Notes under the pieces: model-generated | Databases searched by the model: none | The model's input: only the letters and a program-made list of their open reading frames with translations | Told to the model about the DNA's origin: nothing | Made by a program: the position numbers and the translations under genes | Shown here: piece after piece, positions 30,733 to 39,723 of the stretch | Position numbering within the stretch: the first letter of the stretch is position 1 | Layout of the letters: the number at the start of each line of letters is the position of its first letter | DNA from: an uncultured Candidatus Saccharibacteria bacterium | Lineage (GTDB): Bacteria > Patescibacteriota > Saccharimonadia > Saccharimonadales > Saccharimonadaceae | Reading direction: 5' to 3' | NCBI GenBank assembly: GCA_938036785.1 | Contig: CALHWE010000008.1 | Location: 1 to 44,762, forward strand | DNA length: 44,762 nt

Positions 30733-33312
30733 TTATTCCTTATCAATCACCTCAACCATCAGTTTTTCCTCTGTTTTACCATACTCACTCGACGGCCGGG
30801 GCTTTGTACCGTGGCGCTTTGGTGGTGTGTTGATATCCTTTCTATCGTCTGCTCGTTTTCCTGCGTATTGTCGGCGCGAATAAGCAATCACTGTCTGCTG
30901 CACGGCATCGCTTCCAGAGCCTGTTAGTAGTAGCGTCTCACCAGAAAGGGGCTCCTGGGCGTGCACTGCTGCAAGACAAGCATAGTACTGATGGGCTGGC
31001 AAACGACTAATCTCCCCTGCCTCAATAAAGGGTCGAAACAGTGGTAGTAGGCGCTGCTCGTCTTGCGGGCTGCCGGTTTGAAAGCAGATGATCGTACCGA
31101 CATTTGCAAGGATAATATTTACCGTCTGTTGGTCGCGTTGTTGTGCAGTCGATTGTTCTGCCATAATCATAAAAACACCGTATTTGCGACTTTCTGACAA
31201 CATCTGCACAAAAGACGTGGTAGCAAAATTCTGAAATTCATCAACATAAATATAAAACGGGCGACGCTGCACTTGTGACATACGCGCTCGGCGCAAGCTC
31301 GCCAATTGGAGTTTTGCAAGGATCGTCACACCAAAGAGCTCCGCAGTATCTTCACCGAGTCGTCCTTTCGAAACATTGCATATGAGAACTTTGCCAGAGT
31401 TGATAATATCATCAAAATCTATCGTCGACTTCGGTTGCTCAAGAATACTCTTAGCTGAAGCGGAGAATAAGAAACGACCAATCTTTGCTGTAATCCCCGC
31501 TGTCATCTTTACCTTCTGCATACCACCAGCTTTACCAAATTCTTGCTCCCAAAAGCTGGCTAAATCCTTATTTGTAAGCGTCTTGATGACACGTCGTCGA
31601 TACTGAGTATTGTTCAGCAGATCAAACACGGTAAAGAGTGTTGCGTCCTTCTGTGTGAGTGCGGTCTGCACTGCATTACGCAAGACATATTCGATACGAT
31701 GACCTCCGGCGTCATCATCGCTAAAAAGCTTGCGAAACACCGAAACAACTGACTCAGTAATGAGATCCTTTTCTCGAAGCAAGGCAGTCCCCTTGAGTCC
31801 TGGTGGTATCTCGAGAAGATTAAGACCAAGTGGATGATCTAGGTCATCTGGGTTAAAGTAGACAACATCCTTTATCCGTTTTGGTGGAATGTAGCGCAGC
31901 ATCGTTTCTGCCATATCACCATGCGGATCAATAATTGCAAGCCCATTACCTTGTTCCATATCCTGCACAATCTGATATTGCAACATGGTTGTTTTGCCGC
32001 TACCTGTTCCTCCAACGATATACTGGTGACGAGCACGTTCCGCCTCGGTAAGGCCAATTGGCGTCTCAATGCCATGATGACGATTGAGACCAATTACAAC
32101 CGAAAAATCTGGATGGTTTTTGAGAGAAATTGGTGCTGATAGCGTGCGACTCAATGATACGATACGGTTGTCTACCTGACTACTGTCATGCGGCACAAAG
32201 TGGTAGAGGCTTGCGAGCTCGGTTGAAGCAAGTGTAAGCGTATTCCACGGCATAAACGATGGTAATCGGTTGACTGCATTATACCGCCGTATTGTTGCAA
32301 GAATAGGTATGTTGTATGTTGCTTTAAGCAGCTGATATGGTAGCACGCTATAGCCAGCCATAGCGGTTCTCAACACTTCGGCATGACGTTTTGCATCAGG
32401 GCTCGTCACTAAGATGCGCAAATTGGCACGAAAGAGTGGCTTGGTAACTTTCTGGTAAATACTTTGCATCATTGCAAGCTCAAAGGTGCCACGTGCCCAT
32501 GGCTGGTCGCGGTCAACGCGCGGCTGGGAGCGTTGCACCGTATGGTAATGGCTCGCTGTAAGATGGCTTGTAATATCGCTCACTATACTTGCACCTATAC
32601 CAGTTATTATTTTAAGCAGCGCCATTAGCTTCCCTCCACCGCTCAACTTGTCGCGATAATTATCCTGCAGAATATTTTCATTATGAATCAGTCTCTCTGC
32701 CGCTCGCTCCGCCCCACGTACCCGGGTTGGCGAGAAAACAAGCTGAAAGGTAATCTCCTCGTCGTCGCTCAGACCAGTCATTGCATGGATCACGTAGCTC
32801 AGTGGATCTCTTTGTTGGGATGCTGTGAGAAGTGTCAGTGGTAACATATAGTGGCCAGCCTCGCGAAATTCAACCACCAGCGTTGGCTTCGTGATATTTC
32901 GCGTGATCTCGCGCACTTTTGCTTCAGGAAGATGCGTCATGATAGCTTTCTGCAGGGCTTGCATTTTTGAACACTCAACCTGCACAAGATAGCGAACACC
33001 GCTCTGGCGCGTCGCAACAATCTCACAACTCAGTACTGATACGCGGCGCATTATACGCTCACCATATGACCGAGCTGCTGCAAATCCATGAATGACGGTA
33101 AAGAATTGTTCAACTGCTTCTGGTGTTTTTGTTGCTGTGGCTGGTGGCGTTATTTCGAGCCACACAAGCGATCGACGCATCAGATAGCGGCGGTTGTTGA
33201 TACACCACAGGATGATAACAAGACACCACACCACTCCTCCCCCGATGAGTACACAAACACCTAGCGTGGCATACCATACGATGTCATGTGCGATGGAAGC
33301 TGGGGTGTCCAT
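30733..33312 (-). CDS. VirD4/TraG-like type IV secretion ATPase
   Basis: An 859-residue protein with an N-terminal membrane helix (~10-38), a long ~380-residue linker domain (the extended N-terminal domain common in these Patescibacteria proteins) and a C-terminal RecA-like ATPase. Walker A is Gly-Gly-Thr-Gly-Ser-Gly-Lys-Thr (434-441), followed by Ile-Ile-Asp-Pro-His-Gly-Asp; Walker B is Tyr-Ile-Tyr-Val-Asp-Glu-Phe-Gln-Asn-Phe (~690). The Asp-Glu-Phe-Gln-Asn-Phe signature places it with TraG/TraD coupling proteins, which bring substrates to the secretion channel. AGGAG lies 7 bases before ATG 33312. The 5' end overlaps the CHAP gene by 52 bases. Confidence 0.88.
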   Translation of the reverse strand: MDTPASIAHDIVWYATLGVCVLIGGGVVWCLVIILWCINNRRYLMRRSLVWLEITPPATATKTPEAVEQFFTVIHGFAAARSYGERIMRRVSVLSCEIVATRQSGVRYLVQVECSKMQALQKAIMTHLPEAKVREITRNITKPTLVVEFREAGHYMLPLTLLTASQQRDPLSYVIHAMTGLSDDEEITFQLVFSPTRVRGAERAAERLIHNENILQDNYRDKLSGGGKLMALLKIITGIGASIVSDITSHLTASHYHTVQRSQPRVDRDQPWARGTFELAMMQSIYQKVTKPLFRANLRILVTSPDAKRHAEVLRTAMAGYSVLPYQLLKATYNIPILATIRRYNAVNRLPSFMPWNTLTLASTELASLYHFVPHDSSQVDNRIVSLSRTLSAPISLKNHPDFSVVIGLNRHHGIETPIGLTEAERARHQYIVGGTGSGKTTMLQYQIVQDMEQGNGLAIIDPHGDMAETMLRYIPPKRIKDVVYFNPDDLDHPLGLNLLEIPPGLKGTALLREKDLITESVVSVFRKLFSDDDAGGHRIEYVLRNAVQTALTQKDATLFTVFDLLNNTQYRRRVIKTLTNKDLASFWEQEFGKAGGMQKVKMTAGITAKIGRFLFSASAKSILEQPKSTIDFDDIINSGKVLICNVSKGRLGEDTAELFGVTILAKLQLASLRRARMSQVQRRPFYIYVDEFQNFATTSFVQMLSESRKYGVFMIMAEQSTAQQRDQQTVNIILANVGTIICFQTGSPQDEQRLLPLFRPFIEAGEISRLPAHQYYACLAAVHAQEPLSGETLLLTGSGSDAVQQTVIAYSRRQYAGKRADDRKDINTPPKRHGTKPRPSSEYGKTEEKLMVEVIDKE

Positions 33313-33869
33313 GATGATACTCCTGTCTTAGTATGAATAAAATGAGCAGATTGGGCTGCATCTTTTGGGAACGTGCGCCGGGAGACAACATTAAGCGTTG
33401 GTGCATTCATCTCAGAAATTGTCCATTCACCTGTTTCATCATCAACGTTAATGACGTAAGCAACGTGACCATAGCCGCCCTCATCTGTTTGGTAGACTGC
33501 ACCAACTGCTGGCGTCTGATCAACAACATACCCATCGCGCCTCGCATAATCGTCCCAGGTGTTAGCATTACCCCATGTTGTTGGGATAGGACTGCCAGCC
33601 CACTTGCGCATTGCATACGCCCACCAGGTACAGTTACCCCATGCATAGGTGTTGTCTGGCATTGCCTCGCCACGATAAAAACCTTGTTTTTCGGCTGCAT
33701 GTGCGCTTGGTGTATGCGCAAGAAAAGATACTGTTGGCGCACCCAAAGAAAGTACGCTGATGATTGGCAGAAGAAATAGCACTACAATCGTCACGATACT
33801 GAGGAGAATCAACCGCCACACTCGAAAGCTAACACCAAAACGAAGTACCTGCATAATCACACCAATCAT
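33261..33869 (-). CDS. Membrane-anchored CHAP-domain peptidoglycan hydrolase
   Basis: A 202-residue protein with an N-terminal helix (~19-45) and possible cleavage after Ala-His-Ala (~58), then a CHAP domain: C80 in Gly-Asn-Cys-Thr-Trp-Trp-Ala, H135 in Gly-Tyr-Gly-His-Val-Ala-Tyr and E153 in Ile-Ser-Glu-Met-Asn. CHAP enzymes cut peptide bridges or amide bonds of peptidoglycan. Encoded between the VirB4-like and VirD4-like ATPases, it is the likely counterpart of VirB1, opening the wall for the secretion machine. Its start overlaps the VirB4 stop (ATGA). Confidence 0.88.
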   Translation of the reverse strand: MIGVIMQVLRFGVSFRVWRLILLSIVTIVVLFLLPIISVLSLGAPTVSFLAHTPSAHAAEKQGFYRGEAMPDNTYAWGNCTWWAYAMRKWAGSPIPTTWGNANTWDDYARRDGYVVDQTPAVGAVYQTDEGGYGHVAYVINVDDETGEWTISEMNAPTLNVVSRRTFPKDAAQSAHFIHTKTGVSSWTPQLPSHMTSYGMPR

Positions 33870-35608
33870 GTGTCATATACCTCTGCTGGGTCAGTTGTAA
33901 TACACGGGTGCTCATGCTCAGCTGCGACAATTCTGACAGCAACATGTTGTTGATCGGCAATCAGCAGTGCATCACCTCGCTCGCACGTCAATAAAAAGCT
34001 ATGCTCATATTCACTCAATCCAAACTCATCAACCACGCCCTTGATTGTTGTTGTATCTTGGCGCATCAAGATCCGCATTGCACTTTGCGACGCAATAGCA
34101 CGCCCGTATTCATTATGGAGAAAGTCGTTCGCTTGCTGCGAAATTATCGAGACGCCTAGGTAGTATTTGCGAGCACGCCGCACCAGTCCAGCGACAAATC
34201 GTGCTGATTCTTCATGTTGCAACAGAAGCCAGCCTTCATCAATCACCAGTAGATGCTTTGCAGGGTGCGCCATCACACAGTGATTAACAAAATGAGCAAT
34301 GATCAGCATCATGATCTGACGAAGATTTTCTGGCATATCCTTGATGTCAAACACCACTAAGCGGTTATCAAGGGTAACATTCGTGGGTTCATTAAATACA
34401 TGGGCCAGCGAACCAGAGACATACTTCTCAAGCTTCTCGCATAGTTTTGTTTGGCGACGCTTGCGCAGCTCTGCATAGAGGTCTGCAAGCAGTGGTGGTT
34501 GCTGCTTTGCCTTTTTATAAATTCCAACAAGTGCCTTATCAACCGCTGCTTTTTCGCGAGCCGATAAACCCTCGACCATCAAACTAATAATCTCCATCAC
34601 ATCTTGCATATGCTCGGCGCTGCCGTTGGTGTCGCGATACGTTGTTGCTGTATCAAATGGATTGATCTTTTGCTTACTTCGTGTCGATAGCTTTATATAT
34701 GTGCCATGACATGACTCCGTCAATCGCTGGTATTCTCGCTCAGGGTCAATCACAATTACTCGCGTTCCTTGCATCAACTGGCGAATGATTTCCACCTTCG
34801 TTGTGTAGCTTTTACCCGCACCAGATTGAGCAAACGTAATCGAATTTGCATTTGGTAAGCAAAATCGATCAACAATAACCAGCGAGTTATTTGACGCATT
34901 CACTCCATACAAAATACCTGTCTCATGGACTAATTCTGACGACATAAACGGAAACGTCAGAGCTGCACTTGAGCTATCGAGGTTCCGTCTTTGCGCCAGC
35001 TGGTCATCACCACGGGGCATAATAGCCTGCAGCGCTTCAAGCTGCTGGTAGCGAGTCACTTTTGCATAAAACAGCTGCGCTGATAGATTTGCTTCGAGAA
35101 GTCGTGTTGTTTTGTCCAGTTCCGCTTTACTGTCGGCCCGGACACACACATACACCGCAAGCTGAAATAATTTCTCTTGCCCGCGCTGAATTTTATCGCG
35201 TAGTTCAATTGCCGACTCAAGCGGATCACTAATTTCGGAACCAACAATTTTGCCATCGCGCACCATTGCTCGACGCATTGACTCAAGCTCGGTAATCTTG
35301 CGCTGCAGCTTCGGCAGGGCGACATGCGCATTAACCTCGTGGAGGTGATAGCTCATATCGCTATCGTGCTGAAACGTTATCAGGCTATCCATCCAGCCTG
35401 AGCTCGCAACGAATGGATAGCCAACAATAGCAAGCGTGCGCATATAAACACCATCAATGCATACATAGTCAGCCTGTTCTTGTAATCCAGCATACGTTAT
35501 GACATCAATCATATCTTGTTCACCAAAGAGAATGTCTCGTTCGTGTTGCTGCGTAGGACGCTTCTTTGGTTGGAGCCAACTGACCAGCTTTGTAAAATGC
35601 TTCGTCAT
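33866..35608 (-). CDS. virB4: VirB4-like type IV secretion ATPase
   Basis: A 580-residue VirB4/TrbE-type ATPase. The N-terminal ~240 residues are the VirB4 domain. Walker A is Ala-Gln-Ser-Gly-Ala-Gly-Lys-Ser (260-267), followed by Ile-Asp-Pro-Glu-Arg-Glu-Tyr, a hallmark of the family. Walker B is Leu-Leu-Val-Ile-Asp-Glu-Gly-Trp (~455), and motif C contains Ser-Gln-Gln-Ala-Asn-Asp-Phe. It is shorter than Gram-negative VirB4 (~790). The missing N-terminal part probably corresponds to the separate upstream gene, with which it overlaps by 4 bases. It powers pilus assembly and substrate transport. Confidence 0.92.
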   Translation of the reverse strand: MTKHFTKLVSWLQPKKRPTQQHERDILFGEQDMIDVITYAGLQEQADYVCIDGVYMRTLAIVGYPFVASSGWMDSLITFQHDSDMSYHLHEVNAHVALPKLQRKITELESMRRAMVRDGKIVGSEISDPLESAIELRDKIQRGQEKLFQLAVYVCVRADSKAELDKTTRLLEANLSAQLFYAKVTRYQQLEALQAIMPRGDDQLAQRRNLDSSSAALTFPFMSSELVHETGILYGVNASNNSLVIVDRFCLPNANSITFAQSGAGKSYTTKVEIIRQLMQGTRVIVIDPEREYQRLTESCHGTYIKLSTRSKQKINPFDTATTYRDTNGSAEHMQDVMEIISLMVEGLSAREKAAVDKALVGIYKKAKQQPPLLADLYAELRKRRQTKLCEKLEKYVSGSLAHVFNEPTNVTLDNRLVVFDIKDMPENLRQIMMLIIAHFVNHCVMAHPAKHLLVIDEGWLLLQHEESARFVAGLVRRARKYYLGVSIISQQANDFLHNEYGRAIASQSAMRILMRQDTTTIKGVVDEFGLSEYEHSFLLTCERGDALLIADQQHVAVRIVAAEHEHPCITTDPAEVYDT

Positions 35609-36237
35609 GATACCTTCTCCTTTTGCACAAGCGTCTGATGAATCATACGAAGCGCTTGCTCGGTCAGTGGCTGCGTTTTTGCCTGTATCGGGCTATAAAA
35701 GCTATAAAATAATTCAAGCACTGCCAAACTATCAAGCGGATATGTTCGCATACCCAGGCGCGCCATGCCTTTTGCAAGGATATCAGCTCGAAGCAAGAGT
35801 TGCTCACGAATAAATGAGTCATCTACCTTCTCGGTTGGCTGATATGGAATAACGATATAAAAGCGACGTGTCATAATGGTGTTATTCGCAATCAAAGAAC
35901 GGATGAATGCTCGGTAGCGTTGCAATTGCTCTTGATACATTGGTACTGTCTCAGTCTGCTGCTGCGCATGTAATTCAGCAAGATAGGCATTCATTGTGAT
36001 CTTGCGGGTCCGCACAAGGATCTGAATTGGCCAGCTGATAGAGTTGAGAAAACTCTCATATGTATCAATGATTACATCTTGTTCTTCTTCACTCCGCAGC
36101 TCAAAATTTACGGCCGATACCGATACAATCATTCGATACCGTCTGCCCGGTAATTCCAACACTCCATCCTGCACGCCTTGTATTGCAATTTGCTGGCGAG
36201 CACTCGCTTTCTTAGTTGACTTGTGTAATCCGAACAT
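35605..36237 (-). CDS. TraC-like / split VirB4 N-terminal-domain protein
   Basis: A 210-residue soluble protein encoded immediately upstream of virB4. Strands such as Tyr-Arg-Met-Ile-Val-Ser-Val-Ser-Ala-Val-Asn-Phe-Glu-Leu and Arg-Phe-Tyr-Ile-Val-Ile-Pro-Tyr, plus a run of helices with Gln-Glu-Gln-Leu-Gln-Arg-Tyr, match the TraC-type N-terminal region found in Gram-positive and Patescibacteria conjugation-like systems. AGGAGG lies 5 bases before ATG 36237. It overlaps PrgI-like by 26 bases. It probably works as part of the VirB4 complex. Confidence 0.8.
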   Translation of the reverse strand: MFGLHKSTKKASARQQIAIQGVQDGVLELPGRRYRMIVSVSAVNFELRSEEEQDVIIDTYESFLNSISWPIQILVRTRKITMNAYLAELHAQQQTETVPMYQEQLQRYRAFIRSLIANNTIMTRRFYIVIPYQPTEKVDDSFIREQLLLRADILAKGMARLGMRTYPLDSLAVLELFYSFYSPIQAKTQPLTEQALRMIHQTLVQKEKVS

Positions 36238-36733
36238 GAACGCCTCCTTTTGTATCAGTTGCTATGCGTATGTGAGCCGCGGGGTCATCAATCACGGCAC
36301 GAGCTTTGGCTCTTGCTGACGCATCAAGATGAACTGGCTGGTGGCAACTCACTGCACTAGGTGATGCATGTACTGGCATATGCGCTTGGTCGTCTATATC
36401 TATGTCTATGTCTTTGTCTCTCTGGCGATATGCCGTCGTATTTTTATCCGCAACATAATACATTGGGCGCTGGTTATAGCGAACAATTATACCAACCCAG
36501 TGAGCGAGAATAACTCCCCTGACCCGTATTGACAATATGCTACCAACCGTCAACACAGCCGCTATGATGCCATATTTATACCACGCTTCACCCATCATTG
36601 GCGGCAACACGACAAACACCCCAGCTCCACATAATATGGCACTCGCTAAAATAAGGATCTGCATAAAACCAAGACAACCGATAATTCGATCCTCTACTGT
36701 AGTAACTTGAGCTGGTACAACTGATACCCTCAT
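36212..36733 (-). CDS. PrgI/VirB3-like membrane protein
   Basis: A 173-residue protein with two membrane helices (~18-45 and ~50-68), then a cytoplasmic tail with a repetitive Asp/Ile-Asp stretch. The double-helix arrangement early in a T4SS operon is typical of PrgI/VirB3 family proteins, which anchor VirB4 to the inner membrane. Of the two adjacent ATGs (36736, 36733), I choose the second: GGGAGG (36739-36744) is 5 bases before it and only 2 before the first. The gene overlaps the VirB6-like stop. Confidence 0.82.
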   Translation of the reverse strand: MRVSVVPAQVTTVEDRIIGCLGFMQILILASAILCGAGVFVVLPPMMGEAWYKYGIIAAVLTVGSILSIRVRGVILAHWVGIIVRYNQRPMYYVADKNTTAYRQRDKDIDIDIDDQAHMPVHASPSAVSCHQPVHLDASARAKARAVIDDPAAHIRIATDTKGGVHVRITQVN

Positions 36734-38166
36734 CATTTCCTCCCTTCTTCTTGTGGCGATACATGCTGATGTGATGGCGTATCACGCTGCATTCGTTTCG
36801 TCGTACGCATAGATGGTGGTGTGTGAAGTGGCTGATGGACTGGTTGTGCTTTTATCGATGGTACAGTTACTTGTGTCATCTTTGGCCGTAGTGCAGTACG
36901 TATCCGTGTCTTCACCGTAAAGGTTTTCTGCCTCACCCGCGCCATTGTGCGCTGCGCAAGCATTGAATGAGGCCCAGCCACATAGTTAATACCATTGATA
37001 AACTGTCCGCCAAGCTGCTTCATCGAGTGAGTACCCATACCAACATAGCTCAGTTGCAGCATTACTCCTTGCACTTTGAGTAGCATCACAATTGTCGCAA
37101 TTCCAGTAACAATTGCCATTAGAACACCACTCCCTTGTGGTGCCTGAGCAAGGCCGACTAATAGCGACGAGGCTAACTGCAGAATAACAACATGAATAAA
37201 AATAACGAATATCGTTGTCAGGTACGTTTTGAGGGCAGTCTCAGCAAAATCACGAAACCCTGGCACGAGCCAGAGCAAACTCACTAATGGCGATAGGACT
37301 GTTCCAATGTAGAGTGTCACAAGCCGCATGACGTAATAAACAAGGAGGACAACTGCACAAATAACAAAGACGATCATAATACAGAGCGCTGCAATGCCCT
37401 GGCCAGCAGTCTTCTCTACGACGCCAGTCAATGTGCGCCAAACTGGTGTCGCACCAGACACCTGTCCAATCGCCGTTATAAGGACATTCGATAAGCTAAT
37501 CACACTATCAATAAGGAAGATTGAGCTATTCATGAGCAAGAAAATCAATCCAACTTGTGGCAATACCTGCTTCGTATCAACCTCTTCCAACCCAAAGCTT
37601 TGCGCGCTCATTATCTGGAGTCCAAGTAAGCCAAGAACAAGAACTAATAGACTATTGGCAATACCTGTCATGACAAGCCACAGATTAAAGACACTCTTAT
37701 TTGTTGCCATCAGCGGTGTTGTAGTGGTAAAAAACTCAAGCGCATGCAGCACTGGTGCAGCGAGCGTATTAAGAATGGTTGAGCATAGTCCTGTTATCAT
37801 TGTGATAACTGTCTCAAGGAGCCCATTTTGCTGCGACTTTGTTTGGATAGTCTCAAGGTGAGGCAATGTTGCATGCTCAGCAGCCTGCGGTGAACCATAC
37901 GCCTGTGTCAGAACAGCAACCAGTGTCGTCGCTGCAAGCACAAGCACGAGCCCAAGGATTGCTTTCTTGACGAGCTCTTTTGCGTGCTCCAACTGGTCCG
38001 GCTTGCCACGGCTCATCATATATTGATAGCCAGCATACACAATAAACAACACGCATATCAGTGAGGCAACAGCAGTAAGGATATGCATTGCTGGCGTTAC
38101 AAAGTCACGCACCGTCTTGAGCGCACTCGCCGTATCAGCAAAGAAGAATAAACTAGTGCTTCTCAT
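36733..38166 (-). CDS. TrbL/VirB6-like polytopic membrane protein
   Basis: A 477-residue protein from ATG 38166, chosen because GGAGG lies 8 bases upstream; the longer start 38208 would enter the pilin gene. An N-terminal pair of helices resembles the pilin gene product (Ala-Gly-Tyr-Gln-Tyr, Gln-Leu-Glu-His-Ala-Lys). Six or seven further helices follow (~125-380), among them Val-Met-Arg-Leu-Val-Thr-Leu-Tyr. The basic C-terminal ~90 residues are cytoplasmic. This is the channel protein of the secretion machine. The N-terminal pilin-like segment fused to a TrbL body is noteworthy. Confidence 0.85.
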   Translation of the reverse strand: MRSTSLFFFADTASALKTVRDFVTPAMHILTAVASLICVLFIVYAGYQYMMSRGKPDQLEHAKELVKKAILGLVLVLAATTLVAVLTQAYGSPQAAEHATLPHLETIQTKSQQNGLLETVITMITGLCSTILNTLAAPVLHALEFFTTTTPLMATNKSVFNLWLVMTGIANSLLVLVLGLLGLQIMSAQSFGLEEVDTKQVLPQVGLIFLLMNSSIFLIDSVISLSNVLITAIGQVSGATPVWRTLTGVVEKTAGQGIAALCIMIVFVICAVVLLVYYVMRLVTLYIGTVLSPLVSLLWLVPGFRDFAETALKTYLTTIFVIFIHVVILQLASSLLVGLAQAPQGSGVLMAIVTGIATIVMLLKVQGVMLQLSYVGMGTHSMKQLGGQFINGINYVAGPHSMLAQRTMARVRQKTFTVKTRIRTALRPKMTQVTVPSIKAQPVHQPLHTPPSMRTTKRMQRDTPSHQHVSPQEEGRK

Positions 38167-38170
38167 CACT

Positions 38171-38509
38171 CTAGCCTCCAAACGACTGATGCGCCAATGA
38201 TGTGACAAGGTTAGTCAAGACATACGCGGCAATAACAACCACCAAGCCAACCGCCGACCAAGTAATAGTGCGCTTTGCCCGATCAAGTTGCTCTGGATTA
38301 CCCGAGCTCGTAATATACGTGAGGCCGCCAATAACAAAAAAGCCAGTCGCAATTAAGCCAGCTAATCCCGCCACGACCTGGATAATATTTCTGATAAAAT
38401 TCTCGATATTACTCACCCCGACTGGTGCTGCATACACCGTACTACCCATCACAATTGATACTCCTACAACAACCCCAACTGCAATGCAATAACTACTTTT
38501 TTGTGTCAT
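38171..38509 (-). CDS. VirB2/TrbC-like pilin
   Basis: A 112-residue protein from ATG 38509 (GGAGG 5 bases upstream). A signal peptide (~1-27, cleavage near Val-Tyr-Ala-Ala) is followed by two membrane helices (~37-62, ~75-100) and a positively charged loop with Ser-Gly-Asn-Pro-Glu-Gln-Leu-Asp-Arg-Ala-Lys. This loop is found in nearly the same form in the VirB6-like protein next door. It is the first gene of the secretion operon. It forms the pilus or surface structure of the machine. Confidence 0.85.
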   Translation of the reverse strand: MTQKSSYCIAVGVVVGVSIVMGSTVYAAPVGVSNIENFIRNIIQVVAGLAGLIATGFFVIGGLTYITSSGNPEQLDRAKRTITWSAVGLVVVIAAYVLTNLVTSLAHQSFGG

Positions 38510-38718
38510 AATTACCTCCCTTGACAGAAATAAAACTATCTTGTGTGTTTCTGCCATGCTTTACGGTAGCAAGCAATAGAACAGGTGACAAGACGGCACT
38601 TTTAGGGAAGGTACCATACTCTATGTGCGTTAGTTTCTTGATAGTGCAGCACGATATCAGAGGTTATTTGTCAATAGACGCATCACATAATTGTTCAATT
38701 ACTCCACTATATTGGATC

Positions 38719-38988
38719 ATGTTTTGTGTTATTCTTGCAGCATTATTGAGCAGCGTAAGTACAATAAGCGCCATAAAGCCGCTCCCTTCAGAAGATAGTG
38801 GTATCGCAGCACCATTCTCTCTTGTCGGCGCAGCACAACATCTGTGGGAGTCAACACGCTATGGGAACGACACCCTCATTACAAAATTGCATCTTATACT
38901 GAGCGCCAGCATCCTGATTGCTGGCGCATGGCTGTTCATTATGGTTGGACTCTTTGGTGTATTCTTTATTCCCTTCCGACTTCTCTGA
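38719..38988 (+). CDS. Putative small two-helix membrane protein
   Basis: The frame is open from 38521; I prefer ATG 38719, preceded by TATATT (38708-38713) 5 bases upstream, as in the other leaderless genes here. The 89-residue product has an N-terminal helix (~1-22), a polar loop of ~35 residues and a C-terminal helix (~60-85). It is divergent from the secretion operon. No family recognised; ATG 38623 would give a longer but less typical N-terminus. Confidence 0.45.
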   Translation: MFCVILAALLSSVSTISAIKPLPSEDSGIAAPFSLVGAAQHLWESTRYGNDTLITKLHLILSASILIAGAWLFIMVGLFGVFFIPFRLL

Positions 38989-39070
38989 CGAAGCAAACAC
39001 AGACAACGGCAAGTAGCACTCGTCATCACGAATTACTTGATGTATTGCAGCACCAACAGTCGTCTAAAGA

Positions 39071-39436
39071 CTAATACGCGAGCATCTTCTGCCGTCGATC
39101 ATACATTTTTTGCGACCGACAAATCGCTTCGCTGTGATCATGAAAATAACACTCAATATCATTAGCAACACCTAATAGTTTAATCCCCATCTCTGTTAGC
39201 CGATATTCAACCTGTGGCGGATTAGTCGAGTGCAACACACGCTGGACTATGCCACCGCGTTCTAGCTGCTTGAGGCGCTCCGTCAACACTTTCTGCGTTA
39301 TCTTTGGCAACATACGAGATAAGGTTGAGTAGCGCTTTGTCGTCGTGCCAAGTGATTGAAGAATTGGCAATGTCCATTTCCGAAAGAGAAGGCTTGTGAT
39401 TAAATCAAGTGTTGCGTCATCTACCGTCCTTGTCAT
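39071..39436 (-). CDS. HxlR-family winged-helix regulator
   Basis: A 121-residue protein with the HxlR features: Lys-Trp-Thr-Leu-Pro-Ile-Leu at ~20-26, then Tyr-Ser-Thr-Leu-Ser-Arg-Met-Leu-Pro-Lys-Ile-Thr-Gln-Lys-Val-Leu-Thr-Glu-Arg-Leu (recognition helix) and the wing Val-Glu-Tyr-Arg-Leu-Thr-Glu-Met-Gly. GGGAG is 8 bases before ATG 39436. One Cys (~106) in the C-terminal helix could sense redox state, as in some family members. Targets unknown. Confidence 0.88.
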   Translation of the reverse strand: MTRTVDDATLDLITSLLFRKWTLPILQSLGTTTKRYSTLSRMLPKITQKVLTERLKQLERGGIVQRVLHSTNPPQVEYRLTEMGIKLLGVANDIECYFHDHSEAICRSQKMYDRRQKMLAY

Positions 39437-39723
39437 AATGTGCTCCCATTACATTATTGATCTATCTAGGCAAAAGCCTCTCTGAGAATTATGGTATATC
39501 ATAGCCCTCTCTAGAACTAAATTAGCACGATGTCGCAAGTACGTCAACTTTATTTTAGGCATCACAAATCTACATCCACACTTCACGAGTCAAGAGTATT
39601 TTCGAGAACACCAGACTCAGCAATAAATACCGGAAAACCATCCGTTATCAAAATCTTACACCTTCAGACAAGCTACCCTTAGCCGAAACTCAGGTTATTG
39701 TCCCAGACTTATATTTCTTCATG

